Positions 7,190 through 15,800 are shown, counted from the stretch's first letter. The stretch: DNA of 34,593 nt from Anaerolineales bacterium UBA7227 (GCA_002473085.1 DKTP01000061.1:1-34593), one strand, 5' to 3'. Notes: generated by a model not told the origin, from the letters alone. Numbers and translations are program-made.

Positions 7190-8521
7190 ATGAAAATTAC
7201 AGTCATCGGCGGCGGCTCGACGTACACGCCCGAACTCATCAACGGCTTTCTTGCCCGCGTCGAGCAACTCCCCGTCCGCGAACTCTGCCTGATGGACATT
7301 GACAAGGAACGGCTCGACATTGTGGGCGGATTCGCCCAGCGCATGGTCAAAGCCAAAGGCGAACCCTTCAAAGTCACGTTGACCACCAACCAGCGTGAAG
7401 CGATTGCGGGCGCGTCCTACGTCTGCACCCAATTCCGCGTGGGGCAAATGCAAGCCCGTCGCGAAGACGAATATCTCGGCTTGCGGCACGGGCTGGTGGG
7501 TCAGGAAACCACAGGGATCGGCGGCATGGCAAAAGCATTGCGAACCATCCCCGTGATATTGAACATTGCAAAAGACCTCCGCGAAACGGCAAAGGACGCG
7601 CTGTTGATTAACTTTACCAACCCATCGGGGCTTGTCACCGAAGCGTTGAATCGCTACGCGCCCGATGTCCCTGCGGTGGGCGTGTGCAATGTTCCAATGA
7701 ACACCCGCACCAAGTATTTGGAAGCGTTGAAAAAAAACACAGGCGAAAAAATTGACCCGTCCCGCGCCGCGCTCAAGACTCTGGGACTGAATCATCTCTC
7801 CTGGAATTACGGTTTCGCCATTGACGGCGAAGATGTCTGGAATCAAGTGATGGAAGCCAGCCTGAAAGATTTCAAACCCGAAGACAACCACGCCTGGGAT
7901 CCACGCCTGATTCGGGAAACGCGCCTGATTCCCAACGACTACCTGCAATACTATTACAACACCACCGTCAAAATCAAAGCCCAAGCCGCCTGGCCCCCCT
8001 CCCGCGCCGAAGCGGTAATGGAATTGGAAAAATCGCTTCTGCGCCAATATGCCGATCCCGCCCGCAGCGAACCGCCCGAAGAACTGAGCAAACGCGGCGG
8101 CGCGGAATATTCCACCGTCGCCACGCAACTCATCAACGCTCATTACAACGACCTGGGCGAAGTGCATGTGGTCAACGTCCGCAACAATGGGGCGGTGAAG
8201 GAATGGGATGAGAGTTGGGTGCTGGAAATCCCCGCCATCGCCCGCTGTAGCGGAATCACGCCCATCCCTGCCGAGCCGCTCCCGCCCTTTGCCTACGGCT
8301 TGCTGTCGGCGGTCAAATCTTACGAGATTCTCACCGCCCAAGCCGCCGCCCTCGGAGACCGCGCCGCCGCCTATCAAGCGCTCATCGTCCACCCGTTGGG
8401 ACCCAACTCGAACACGCTCAACAAGTTTTGGACGACATGCTCGAAACCAATCGAAAATACCTGCCTCAATTTGAATAAGTCAAAGGTCAAACGTCGAAAG
8501 TCTTTGACCTTTGACCTTTGA
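7190..8521 (+). CDS. Glycoside hydrolase family 4 (6-phospho-beta-glucosidase type), C-terminus frameshifted
   Basis: The N-terminal NAD-binding motif is ITVIGGGSTYTPELI. Next come TGIGGMAKALRTIP and NFTNPSGLVTEA. VGVCNVP supplies the metal-binding Cys and GLNHLSW the metal-binding His of GH4. HYNDLGEVHVVNVRNNG matches the substrate region. GH4 enzymes hydrolyse 6-phospho-glycosides by an NAD- and Mn-dependent redox-elimination mechanism. After HPLGPNSNTLNK (about 8425) the open frame gives unrelated residues and runs through repeat spacer E to 8521. The other frame reads VLDDMLETNRKYLPQFE and stops at 8478, right where the spacer begins. That is the normal GH4 ending, so one base (probably a G) is missing near 8425. 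The core catalytic region is intact. Confidence 0.9.
   Translation: MKITVIGGGSTYTPELINGFLARVEQLPVRELCLMDIDKERLDIVGGFAQRMVKAKGEPFKVTLTTNQREAIAGASYVCTQFRVGQMQARREDEYLGLRHGLVGQETTGIGGMAKALRTIPVILNIAKDLRETAKDALLINFTNPSGLVTEALNRYAPDVPAVGVCNVPMNTRTKYLEALKKNTGEKIDPSRAALKTLGLNHLSWNYGFAIDGEDVWNQVMEASLKDFKPEDNHAWDPRLIRETRLIPNDYLQYYYNTTVKIKAQAAWPPSRAEAVMELEKSLLRQYADPARSEPPEELSKRGGAEYSTVATQLINAHYNDLGEVHVVNVRNNGAVKEWDESWVLEIPAIARCSGITPIPAEPLPPFAYGLLSAVKSYEILTAQAAALGDRAAAYQALIVHPLGPNSNTLNKFWTTCSKPIENTCLNLNKSKVKRRKSLTFDL
8425..8478 (+). other. Displaced C-terminal codons of the GH4 gene (frameshift site)
   Basis: Reading from 8425 in the -1 frame gives VLDDMLETNRKYLPQFE and then TAA at 8476-8478. This continues the GH4 protein naturally. 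A single missing G in AAG|TTTTGG would explain it. It may be a true mutation or an assembly or base-calling error. Confidence 0.8.
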
Positions 8522-8527
8522 CGTTTG
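8479..8527. repeat. Heptamer-stutter spacer E (7 x 7 nt, hairpin)
   Basis: Three GTCAAAG-type words (8479-8499) are followed in phase by four of opposite sense (GTCTTTG, ACCTTTG, ACCTTTG, ACGTTTG; 8500-8527). The segment 8479-8491 pairs perfectly over 13 bp with 8503-8515 or alternatively with 8510-8522. The run starts exactly after the TAA at 8476-8478, the natural end of GH4. Confidence 0.87.
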
Positions 8528-8546
8528 ACTCAAAAGAACCTAACAC

Positions 8547-9491
8547 ATGAAGCCTATCACCATCGGAAAATTTCGCGGATTGGGACAAATCGCATCGGCG
8601 CGCGGAACCTTCACCGCCCTTGCGCTCGACCATCGTCAGAATTTGCGCAAAGCCAACCCCGCCTTTGTGGATGACTCTGCCCTCAGCCGCTTCAAACTGG
8701 ATGTAACTTCCGCGCTCGCCCCCTACGGGACGGCTGTGTTGCTCGACCCTGAAATTTCCGCCGCCCAAGCCGTTGCCGCAAACGTCATCCCCAACCATGT
8801 CGGCTTGGTGGTGGCTGTTGAATCCACGGGCTACACAGGCGACTCGTCCGCCCGCAAAGCGCAACTCATCCCAGGCTGGAGCGTGGAAAAAGCCAAACGC
8901 ATGGGCGCTTCGGCGATCAAACTGCTGGTCTACTATCATCCCGATTTGCCCACTGCCAAAGAGACCGAAGACTTCACACAAAACATCGCAGACGAATGTA
9001 AACAGCATGACCTTGCCCTCATGCTCGAACCGCTCTCGTACTCGCTCGATGAAAAGAAACTTTCATCTGAAGAAAAAAGATATGTGGTGGTAGAGTCTGC
9101 CAAACGCCTCACCCCGCTCGGCGCGGATGTGCTCAAAGCCGAATTCCCGCTGGATACCGCAGAGCGGAATCAAACCCTTTGGCGCGAAGCCTGCGAAGAA
9201 ATTTCATCTGTGATTGACATCCCCTGGATTCTGCTCTCTGCCGCAGTGGATTATGAAACCTTCGTCCAGCAAGTCATCGTCGCCTGCAACGCGGGCGCCA
9301 GCGGAATCGCCGTCGGGCGCGCCGTGTGGAAAGAAGCCGTGACGATGGAACCCTCCGAACGCCAAACCTTCCTGCGCGATGTCGCCGCTGAACGCCTCAC
9401 CCGCCTCACCTCCGCCTGCACCGCTCTTGCCAAACCCTTCACCGACTTCTACCAACCCGAAGCCCCCTTCGACTGGTACAAGACCTACTAA
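8547..9491 (+). CDS. LacD-type class I aldolase (tagatose-bisphosphate / sulfofructose-phosphate aldolase family)
   Basis: The 314-residue protein opens its barrel with [11 protein letters not shown], the LacD-family first strand. [10 protein letters not shown] has the paired Tyr, LMLEPLSY is the next strand, and [10 protein letters not shown] carries the Schiff-base lysine (residue 197). [18 protein letters not shown] and [14 protein letters not shown] form the phosphate-binding end. The length fits LacD (about 325). Family members cleave tagatose-1,6-bisphosphate to dihydroxyacetone phosphate and glyceraldehyde-3-phosphate. The close relative YihT cleaves 6-deoxy-6-sulfofructose-1-phosphate. 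The neighbouring LacC/FruK-like kinase and SIS isomerase favour the tagatose reading, but sulfosugar use cannot be excluded. The ribosome binding site is weak. Confidence 0.88.
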   Translation: MKPITIGKFRGLGQIASARGTFTALALDHRQNLRKANPAFVDDSALSRFKLDVTSALAPYGTAVLLDPEISAAQAVAANVIPNHVGLVVAVESTGYTGDSSARKAQLIPGWSVEKAKRMGASAIKLLVYYHPDLPTAKETEDFTQNIADECKQHDLALMLEPLSYSLDEKKLSSEEKRYVVVESAKRLTPLGADVLKAEFPLDTAERNQTLWREACEEISSVIDIPWILLSAAVDYETFVQQVIVACNAGASGIAVGRAVWKEAVTMEPSERQTFLRDVAAERLTRLTSACTALAKPFTDFYQPEAPFDWYKTY

Positions 9492-9512
9492 CCTTCGACC
9501 TTTGACCTTTGA
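9492..9512. repeat. Heptamer-stutter spacer F (3 x 7 nt)
   Basis: CCTTCGA, CCTTTGA, CCTTTGA begin on the base after the lacD-like stop. The word is the one used in spacer E, so the same word flanks the aldolase gene on both sides. Confidence 0.8.
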
Positions 9513-9529
9513 CGATTCCTCCCCCAACC

Positions 9530-10453
9530 ATGCAATCATTCGACTTACTCGTAGCAGGCGAAACCAACCCCGACCTGATTCTCACAGGCAACGTCACCCC
9601 CGAATTTGGGCAGGTGGAAAAACTGATGGACAACGCCACCCTCGCCATCGGCTCGTCGTCCGTCATCTTTGCCTGCGGCGCGGCTCGGCTCGGACTCAAC
9701 GTCGCTTTCATTGGCAAATGCGGTGATGATGTCTTCGGGCGCTTCATGCTGGATGAAATGCAAAAACGCGGCGTGGATGTGACCCACGTGATCGTTGTCC
9801 CTGACGGGGTGACGGGCATTACCATTTCACTTAATAAGGGCAATGACCGCGCCATGCTGACTCACCTCGGCTTGATCGCCGAACTACGGGCAGAAGACAT
9901 CGCTGATAGTTTACTGGCACGGGCGCGTCACTTGCATGTGGCGAGTTACTTTCTGCAAACCAACCTCCAACCCGATTTGCCTGCGTTATTCAAACGCGCT
10001 CATGCACTTGGGTTATCCACTTCGTTGGATACGAATTACGACCCCACCGAAAAATGGATTGGCTTTGATGAACTGCTTTCTGTGACGGATGTCTTCCTGC
10101 CGAACGAGACCGAAGCGAAGTCGCTCACAGGCGCAGAAAATATTGAAGAAGCGGCAGACAGGCTCAAGTCAAAGGTGGAGGCGGTTGCCATTAAGTTGGG
10201 AAAAGATGGGGCGTTGGGAATCTCGAAGAGTCCGAAAATCCAGGTGGAAAGTATTCCCGTAAATGTTGTGGATACTGTTGGCGCAGGCGACTCGTTTGAT
10301 GCGGGATTCATCTATGGCTATTTGAACGATTGGGAATTAAAAAAGTCTTTGCGGCTGGCGTGCGTGTGCGGAGCATTATCCACACAGGCGGCGGGCGGCA
10401 CGACGGCGCAACCCACGTTGGAAGAAGCGCTGAAGTATGTAGTGCGACATTAA
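9530..10453 (+). CDS. PfkB-family sugar kinase
   Basis: ATG 9530 is preferred over the TTG at 9509, which lies in the repeat spacer. The 307-residue protein has the PfkB folding signatures. [26 protein letters not shown] is the N-terminal glycine-rich motif region. [23 protein letters not shown] and IKLGKDGAL are the core strands. [18 protein letters not shown] is the C-terminal signature with catalytic Asp 254 and an intact GAGD anion hole. It phosphorylates a sugar or sugar acid with ATP. It resembles 2-keto-3-deoxygluconate or fructose kinases more than LacC, though this is only a motif-level impression. It lies 38 nt after the class I aldolase. It is the second of three ribokinase-fold kinases in the operon. 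Confidence 0.9.
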   Translation: MQSFDLLVAGETNPDLILTGNVTPEFGQVEKLMDNATLAIGSSSVIFACGAARLGLNVAFIGKCGDDVFGRFMLDEMQKRGVDVTHVIVVPDGVTGITISLNKGNDRAMLTHLGLIAELRAEDIADSLLARARHLHVASYFLQTNLQPDLPALFKRAHALGLSTSLDTNYDPTEKWIGFDELLSVTDVFLPNETEAKSLTGAENIEEAADRLKSKVEAVAIKLGKDGALGISKSPKIQVESIPVNVVDTVGAGDSFDAGFIYGYLNDWELKKSLRLACVCGALSTQAAGGTTAQPTLEEALKYVVRH

Positions 10454-10471
10454 TGTCGCGCCACAGAAAGC
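10444..10471. repeat. Dispersed 16-nt palindrome, copy 3
   Basis: GCGACATTAATGTCGC at 10444-10459 is a perfect 7-bp inverted repeat around TA. Its first bases overlap the last codons of the upstream PfkB gene. The right flank GCCACAGAAAGC resembles that of copies 1 and 2. Confidence 0.82.
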
Positions 10472-10478
10472 AGAAGTT

Positions 10479-11399
10479 ATGATTTTATGTGTCCCCCCCA
10501 ACCCCGCCATTGACCGCACCCTGCATGTAAGTGCGTTGCGCGCGGGCGAAGTTCACCGCGCCGATGCGGTGTTGGCGGCGGCGGGCGGCAAGGGGCTCAA
10601 CGTGGCGCGGACGATTCTCGCGTTGGGCGGCGAACCGTTGTGCATGGGCTTGATTGGCGGTCACGCGGGGAACCTGCTGGCAGAGTTGGCGGGGCGCGAA
10701 GGCTTATCTGCCGAGTGGACGCGGATGAAGAACGAAACGCGCACCTGCGTAATTTTGGTGGAAGATGGCAGTGACGCAACCGTCATCAACGAGCGCGGTG
10801 CAGAAGTGAGCGCGGCAGAATGTGAAGCGTTCGTTCAGGATGTGTGGAAGCAATCGGAGCGCGTTCAACTCGTTTGCGTGAGCGGAAGTTTGCCGCCAGG
10901 GTTTTCAGCGCATTTATTTCAATCGCTGCTTTTGGGCTTGGTCGAGCGGAAAAAATCTGTCTGGGTGGATACAAGCGGCGCGGCGTTGAGCGCGGCGCTG
11001 AACGTAAATGGAATCAACCTGAAAGTGAACAGAAGCGAATTGAGCGAAGTTTTGGGCGTGGACATTTCCAACGCGGAACAGGCGCAACGGGTCAGCGAGC
11101 AACTGCGCGAAAAAGGCGTCGCTTCTGTGGTTGTGACGTTGGGGAAAGAAGGCGCGATATTGACAATGGATCGCAGCGCTTGGCTTGCCAAGTCGCCAGA
11201 GATAAAAATTGTCAGCAGTGTGGGCAGCAGTGACGCATTTCTCGGCGGGCTGGTGTATGCGCTGGAGGCGGGGAATCCGCCCGAGGTGGCGTTGCGCTAC
11301 GGGGTGGCGGCGGGCGCAGCGAACGCGCTTCAGTTTGGAGGTGGGAAAGTACAGAAGGAAAAAATTGAGAGATTGTTTGAAAAGTCTACACTACAGTAG
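10479..11399 (+). CDS. LacC/FruK-type hexose-phosphate kinase (1-phosphofructokinase family)
   Basis: The 306-residue protein starts MILCVPPNPAIDRTLHV, the classic opening of 1-phosphofructokinase and tagatose-6-phosphate kinase. AAGGKGLNVARTILALGG follows, then VSGSLPPGF. Such enzymes add a phosphate to fructose-1-P, fructose-6-P or tagatose-6-P, making the bisphosphate that the class I aldolase upstream could cleave. An oddity is the C-terminal anion-hole motif, which reads VGSSDAFLGG where GAGD is usual. The catalytic Asp (residue 252) is kept but two small residues have become Ser, which may alter activity. It is the last gene of the operon before an AT-richer region. Confidence 0.85.
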   Translation: MILCVPPNPAIDRTLHVSALRAGEVHRADAVLAAAGGKGLNVARTILALGGEPLCMGLIGGHAGNLLAELAGREGLSAEWTRMKNETRTCVILVEDGSDATVINERGAEVSAAECEAFVQDVWKQSERVQLVCVSGSLPPGFSAHLFQSLLLGLVERKKSVWVDTSGAALSAALNVNGINLKVNRSELSEVLGVDISNAEQAQRVSEQLREKGVASVVVTLGKEGAILTMDRSAWLAKSPEIKIVSSVGSSDAFLGGLVYALEAGNPPEVALRYGVAAGAANALQFGGGKVQKEKIERLFEKSTLQ

Positions 11400-11430
11400 T
11401 CTCATAATCGCAATCGGATCCATCCGGCGG

Positions 11431-11460
11431 GGTACATATCATGTATACAGGTATAAATTT
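11431..11460 (+). repeat. 30-bp direct repeat, left copy
   Basis: The segment runs from GGTACATATCATGTATAC to GGTATAAATTT. It matches 16383-16412 at 28 of 30 positions in the same orientation. It may be a promoter-like element (TATAAA inside) or the edge of an inserted module. It lies 31 nt past the stop of the sugar operon. Confidence 0.8.
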
Positions 11461-11555
11461 AAGCCCCGAGCGTAGGCGGCAACGTAGGCGGCAGAGACCA
11501 ACCTTTCTCTCATCAGTTTCCCCAAAAGTCCCCATGCAAATGCATGGGGATTTTC
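11461..11555 (+). ncRNA. Possible small RNA downstream of left 30-bp repeat
   Basis: Between the promoter-like repeat and an intrinsic terminator lies about 70 nt with no ORF. It contains a short direct repeat (CGTAGGCGGCA twice, 11471-11493). The repeat-then-terminator arrangement recurs at 16383-16485. Transcription is not shown by the sequence, and the segment may simply be the 3' end of the operon. Confidence 0.22.
11529..11554 (+). terminator. Intrinsic terminator after the sugar operon
   Basis: TCCCCATGCA (11529-11538) pairs perfectly with TGCATGGGGA (11541-11550) and is followed by TTTT. It separates the sugar operon from the ATPase promoter. Confidence 0.75.
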
Positions 11556-11594
11556 TTGCGCAGAGACATTTATTTGCAGTATAATTGCAAATAA
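11556..11594 (+). promoter_or_regulatory. ATPase promoter with inverted repeat around the -10 box
   Basis: A TTGCGC -35 (11556-11561), an 18-nt spacer and a perfect TATAAT -10 (11580-11585) precede the ATPase gene. A perfect 9-bp inverted repeat, TTATTTGCA (11570-11578) and TGCAAATAA (11586-11594), straddles the -10. It is placed where a bound repressor would block RNA polymerase. The ribosome binding site AAAGGAGG is at 11597-11604. Confidence 0.7.
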
Positions 11595-11608
11595 GCAAAG
11601 GAGGCCGA

Positions 11609-12829
11609 ATGAACAATAACTACATTCATCGTTCCTTGGAACCAATCGTTCTCAAAGCCGCCAAACAGTTTCCTGCCACCGTAATTGTCGGCCCACGCCA
11701 ATCGGGAAAGACAACATTATTAAAGCAACTCTTTGGTAATAGCTATCAGGTACTTTCTCTTGAACCACCAGACGTGCGCTTAGCTGCACAAACCGATCCA
11801 CGTGCATTTCTAAATCTATATCCCCCTCCAATCGTATTCGATGAAATCCAATATGTTCCAGAACTCTTGCCCTACATAAAAGAAAAGATTGATGCATCTC
11901 GCGGTCGGAACGGGCAATTCATCCTAACCGGGTCCCAAAACCTGCTCCTAATGCAACAGGTAACAGAAAGCCTTGCGGGACGGGCGGCTGTTCTCAAATT
12001 GTTGCCATTCACTCGGAGAGAATTGGCAAGTTTTCCAAACCGAACTTTTCCTTGGGAAAACAAATCACTATCCGGTCTCCCAACTCAAACACCATCATTT
12101 TTATGGGAACAAATTCTGCGAGGCTATTATCCGGAGATTGCCACAGACCTCACGCGCGATGTACGCCTATGGCAAGCCAGTTACATCCAAACGTATTTAG
12201 AACGCGATGTACGCAACTTGAGAAACCTCGGTAATTTGACGCAATTTCAAGTCTTTCTGCGCGCTCTGGCTGCCCGTAGCGCTCAAATCCTCAACCTGAG
12301 CGAACTTGCTCGTGATGTTGGAATCGCGGTTAATACTGTTAAAGATTGGGTCTCAATTCTTGAAGCTAGTTTCCAGATTTTCCTGCTGCGTCCCTACTAC
12401 GCTAACATTGGCAAACGGCTAATCAAGTCACCAAAGGTTTACTTTGTGGATACAGGACTGCTGTGTTACCTCGTCGGCTTGCGCGATATTGAACATGCCG
12501 CGGCTGGACCGATGGGCGGAGCGATATTTGAAAACTTGGTCATCTCCGACCTGTATAAAACATGTCTCCATCGCGGAGAGGAACCACCGCTTTACTACTG
12601 GCGAACAGTGGCAGGTTCTGAAGTGGACGTGGTCATTGAAACACAGTCTGGTCTTATTCCAATGGAAATCAAACTTTCCGAAACACCGCGACCTGAAATG
12701 GCAAAAGAAATCCTTGCCTTTCAACGAGATTTCAAGAGTAAAGCCTTGCCAGGCTATGTGATTCACTCAGGAAACATCACCTTACCGCTTGGACAAGGCG
12801 TAACAGCTTTGCCGCTAAATAACTTATAA
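11609..12829 (+). CDS. AAA_14/DUF4143-family ATPase
   Basis: The 406-residue protein starts at ATG 11609 behind a strong AAAGGAGG site. The N-terminal AAA domain has Walker A GPRQSGKTT (28-36), Walker B PIVFDEIQ (about 78-85) and ILTGSQN as the sensor strand. The C-terminal DUF4143 part has YLERDVRNL, a winged-helix-like stretch, VYFVDTGLLCYL, FENLVISDL and a nuclease-like strand pair GSEVDVVIE..LIPMEIK resembling PD-(D/E)xK enzymes. These widespread ATPases have no settled function. They are often solitary, laterally transferred and present in many copies per genome. The DNA is visibly more AT-rich than on either side, supporting transfer. The inverted repeat over its promoter suggests autoregulation (inference). 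Confidence 0.9.
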   Translation: MNNNYIHRSLEPIVLKAAKQFPATVIVGPRQSGKTTLLKQLFGNSYQVLSLEPPDVRLAAQTDPRAFLNLYPPPIVFDEIQYVPELLPYIKEKIDASRGRNGQFILTGSQNLLLMQQVTESLAGRAAVLKLLPFTRRELASFPNRTFPWENKSLSGLPTQTPSFLWEQILRGYYPEIATDLTRDVRLWQASYIQTYLERDVRNLRNLGNLTQFQVFLRALAARSAQILNLSELARDVGIAVNTVKDWVSILEASFQIFLLRPYYANIGKRLIKSPKVYFVDTGLLCYLVGLRDIEHAAAGPMGGAIFENLVISDLYKTCLHRGEEPPLYYWRTVAGSEVDVVIETQSGLIPMEIKLSETPRPEMAKEILAFQRDFKSKALPGYVIHSGNITLPLGQGVTALPLNNL

Positions 12830-12870
12830 AATTGTCTGAAAAGTATTTCCCCTTGGGACGTACTGTTGGA

Positions 12871-12876
12871 TATACT
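12871..12876 (+). promoter_or_regulatory. -10 box of the SNF2 gene, probably leaderless
   Basis: TATACT ends 9 nt before ATG 12886, and no Shine-Dalgarno sequence is present. This spacing would start the transcript at or next to the start codon. Confidence 0.45.
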
Positions 12877-12885
12877 ACCCCCGCC

Positions 12886-15800
12886 ATGCCCGCGCTCACA
12901 TCCCTACTTCTCGACAGTTTCCCCTACTCCCGTTACGCCGACTCGGGCTCCATCCAGCGCGGGCGCGCCTACTACAAGGAAAACCGCGCCTGGGATGTAA
13001 CTCTCATCTCTGACAGCAAGGCCATCATTCTCGTGGACGGCGACTCGAACGAGTACACCGTTGAGATCAAAGTGGACAAGAAGGGCGATCTCGCCTTCGA
13101 ATGCGACTGTCCCTACGCGGATGATGGCAATTTCTGCAAACACATGATCGCGGCCGCGTTGGAGTTGAGCGAGTATCTCAAAGACGACGAAGAGGAAGAT
13201 TGGGATGATGAAGAAGATGATGATGATGAAGATTTTCAAAATGTAAGAAAACCTGCTCCTCCGCCCGCTCAACAGTCCTCTCAGAATTGGCAAAAAAAAC
13301 TGGATGAAACGCTTTCGCTTGCGTCGCCGCGTTCCTCCTCGCCGCATCTGGCGCGTTACGTGGCGGCTGTTTTCCTGACACGCACGCAGATGGGCTACTA
13401 TGGCTATGGCAGCGCCTATCGCCCAGAATATTTTTATTCCCTCGAACCGCTCATCATCAAATCTGAAGACTGGTATCGCATCGCAGGCGCGGAGAAAAAA
13501 TCTCCGCAAGAGATCAACCACTTCCTCGAAACCAGCAAGAATTGGCTCAAGGTCAGCGAACGGATCTTCCGCCAAGTGAACCCTGCGGGCTGTTTGAACA
13601 TGGACACTGAATCAGCCTCGGTCTTGAACATCCTTTCCAACTCCATGCAATATGGAATAGGAACCAGCAACCTGCCCATGTATCTTTCCATCCTCGCCAA
13701 ACTCGATGTGCCAATGTTCCTCGGCAGTCGTTACCCCGATAAACTCGAACGCCGCATTTACCTCCTGCCCAACCCCGTCGAAGTAAAAATTGACATCCAG
13801 CGCGACGAGACCAAACTCGCCCTACGCGCGGGCTATGAATACAACGGACAATTTAACTACATCAACAAACAGGTCGAGATCGTCTCTCCCAATCATCCAG
13901 GTTGGATTCTCATGGACGATCATCTCGCCCAACTTCGCAGTATCCACGCGCTGTCCATCCTGCCTTCGTTTCCCATCGAAATTCCCATCCAGCAAGCAGA
14001 CGATTTTCGCGAGCGCTACTTCGCGCGCATCGCGCAAGCGCTCCCCATCAAAAGCGACCTCGTAAAATGGCACGACATTCAAGTACCGCCCGTCCCGCGC
14101 CTCTACCTGCACGACGACAACAAGGATAAGACCCTGCGCGCCGACCTGCGCTTCGGCTACGCGGACTACGAGGCGGCCGCGTCCAAAACGGGCGAGACCC
14201 AATCTGTCGAGACCGTCCCCGATTCGTGGGAACTCGTCCGCATCCGCCGCCAGCCCGAGCGCGAGCAATATTTCTATCAACTGCTCACCGACCCAAATTT
14301 CCGACTCAAGCGCGCGGGTTCCGCCTTCCCCTTCGGCACGCTCGAACTGCGCGCTCGCGCCCATCCCTTCGATTTTCTGCTCCACTCGGTTCCGCTCCTC
14401 GCGCAGGCGGGCTTTGAAATTTACGGCGAGGAGAATCTCAAACTCGGCAAGATCAACCGCGCCAACGCCACTTTGCGCGTCAACATCACCTCGGGCATAG
14501 ATTGGTTCGATCTCAAAACCATCGTCGAATTTGGCGACCAGCAAATGTCCTTCCACGATGTCCGCAAGGCGCTCAAACGCGGCGAACGGTACATCAAACT
14601 GGCAGACGGCTCGGTGGGGCAAATCCCCGACGAGTGGCTGGAGAAATACAAACATCTCTGGAATCTGGCGGAGGAGACCGAGGACGGATTCCGCGTGGCG
14701 GACGTTCACCTGTCCCTGTTGGATTCCCTGCTCGAAGACGACGCCTCGATTCAGATATCATCCCCGCAGGGGGCTACTGCGGAGTGGCGCGAACGCCGCG
14801 AGCGTTTCCGCACCTTCGAGCGGATCGAGCCACGCGCCCTCCCCAGCGGATTCACCGGCGAACTGCGCCCCTACCAAAAGCACGGCTTCGACTGGCTGCA
14901 CTTCCTGCGCGACTACAAATTCGGCGGCATCCTCGCCGATGACATGGGACTCGGCAAAACCGTCCAGGTGTTGACCTACCTCCAGGCGTTGAAGGAACAG
15001 GCTGAGGTCAAGAAAGAAGCGAGCCTCCTCATCGTCCCGAAGAGTCTGATCGCCAATTGGCAGAGAGAGTCCGAGAAGTTCACACCCAGTCTGCGCTTCC
15101 TCGAATACATGGGCAACTTCCGTCAAAAGGACACATCCATCTTCAACGACTACGATGTGGTGCTGACCACCTACGGCACGATGTTGCGCGACGTGGAGTT
15201 GCTGCGCGAGTACAAATTCCATTACGTGATCCTGGACGAATCGCAGGCCATCAAAAATCCGCTGGCGAAGAGCGCCAAGGCCGCGCGCCTGCTCCACGCC
15301 GACCACCGCCTCGTGATGACGGGAACGCCCGTAGAGAACAACACCTTTGAGTTGTGGTCGCAGTTCGCGTTTTTGAATCCTGGCCTGCTCGGCAACATGG
15401 ATTACTTCAAGAGCGCGTTTGCGAATCCCATCGAAGCGAAGGGCGACGAAGAGGCGGCCAAGACCCTGCGAAAGTTGGTCTACCCCTTCATCCTGCGCCG
15501 CACCAAAGAACAGGTTGCGCCCGAACTGCCGCCGCGCACCGAACGCATCGTCTACACCGACATGGACGCCGCGCAGAAAAAGTTGTACGCGCAGACCCGC
15601 GAAAAGTACCGCGCCGAACTGCTCGGCCTGATCGAGAGCGCAGGCATGAACGACGTGCGCTTCAAGATTCTCGAAGGGTTGTTGCGCCTGCGGCAGATCG
15701 CCATCCATCCCGCATTGGTGGACAAAAAATACAAGGGCAACGCGCCCAAGTTCGAGGTCCTGCTCGAAACGCTGGAGACGCTGCAAGCCGAGGGACACAA

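Noticed and set aside
7172..8392. Long antisense ORFs such as the 406-codon frame opposite GH4
   Set aside because: High-GC coding strands generate such shadows. The translations show no family motif and the sense genes are clearly real.
3784..9512. Tandem repeats as a CRISPR array
   Set aside because: Units are 7 or 8 nt without unique spacers, and words differ between sites.
8547..10453. A sulfoquinovose (sulfo-EMP) pathway from the LacD/YihT-like aldolase and PfkB kinase
   Set aside because: There is no YihS-type isomerase, YihQ sulfoquinovosidase or YihU reductase in view, and LacC/SIS neighbours favour tagatose-type chemistry. It is not excluded.
11609..12829. ATPase as a transposition helper (IstB/TniB-like)
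   Set aside because: The C-terminal DUF4143 region and the lack of a transposase or terminal inverted repeats do not support it.
12832..12885. TTG start at 12832 for the SNF2 gene
   Set aside because: It lies upstream of the likely -10 box and adds residues outside the conserved SWIM region.
13183..13240. GAT/GAA trinucleotide tract as a microsatellite
   Set aside because: It encodes the acidic Asp/Glu linker after the SWIM finger, a normal feature of low-complexity protein segments.
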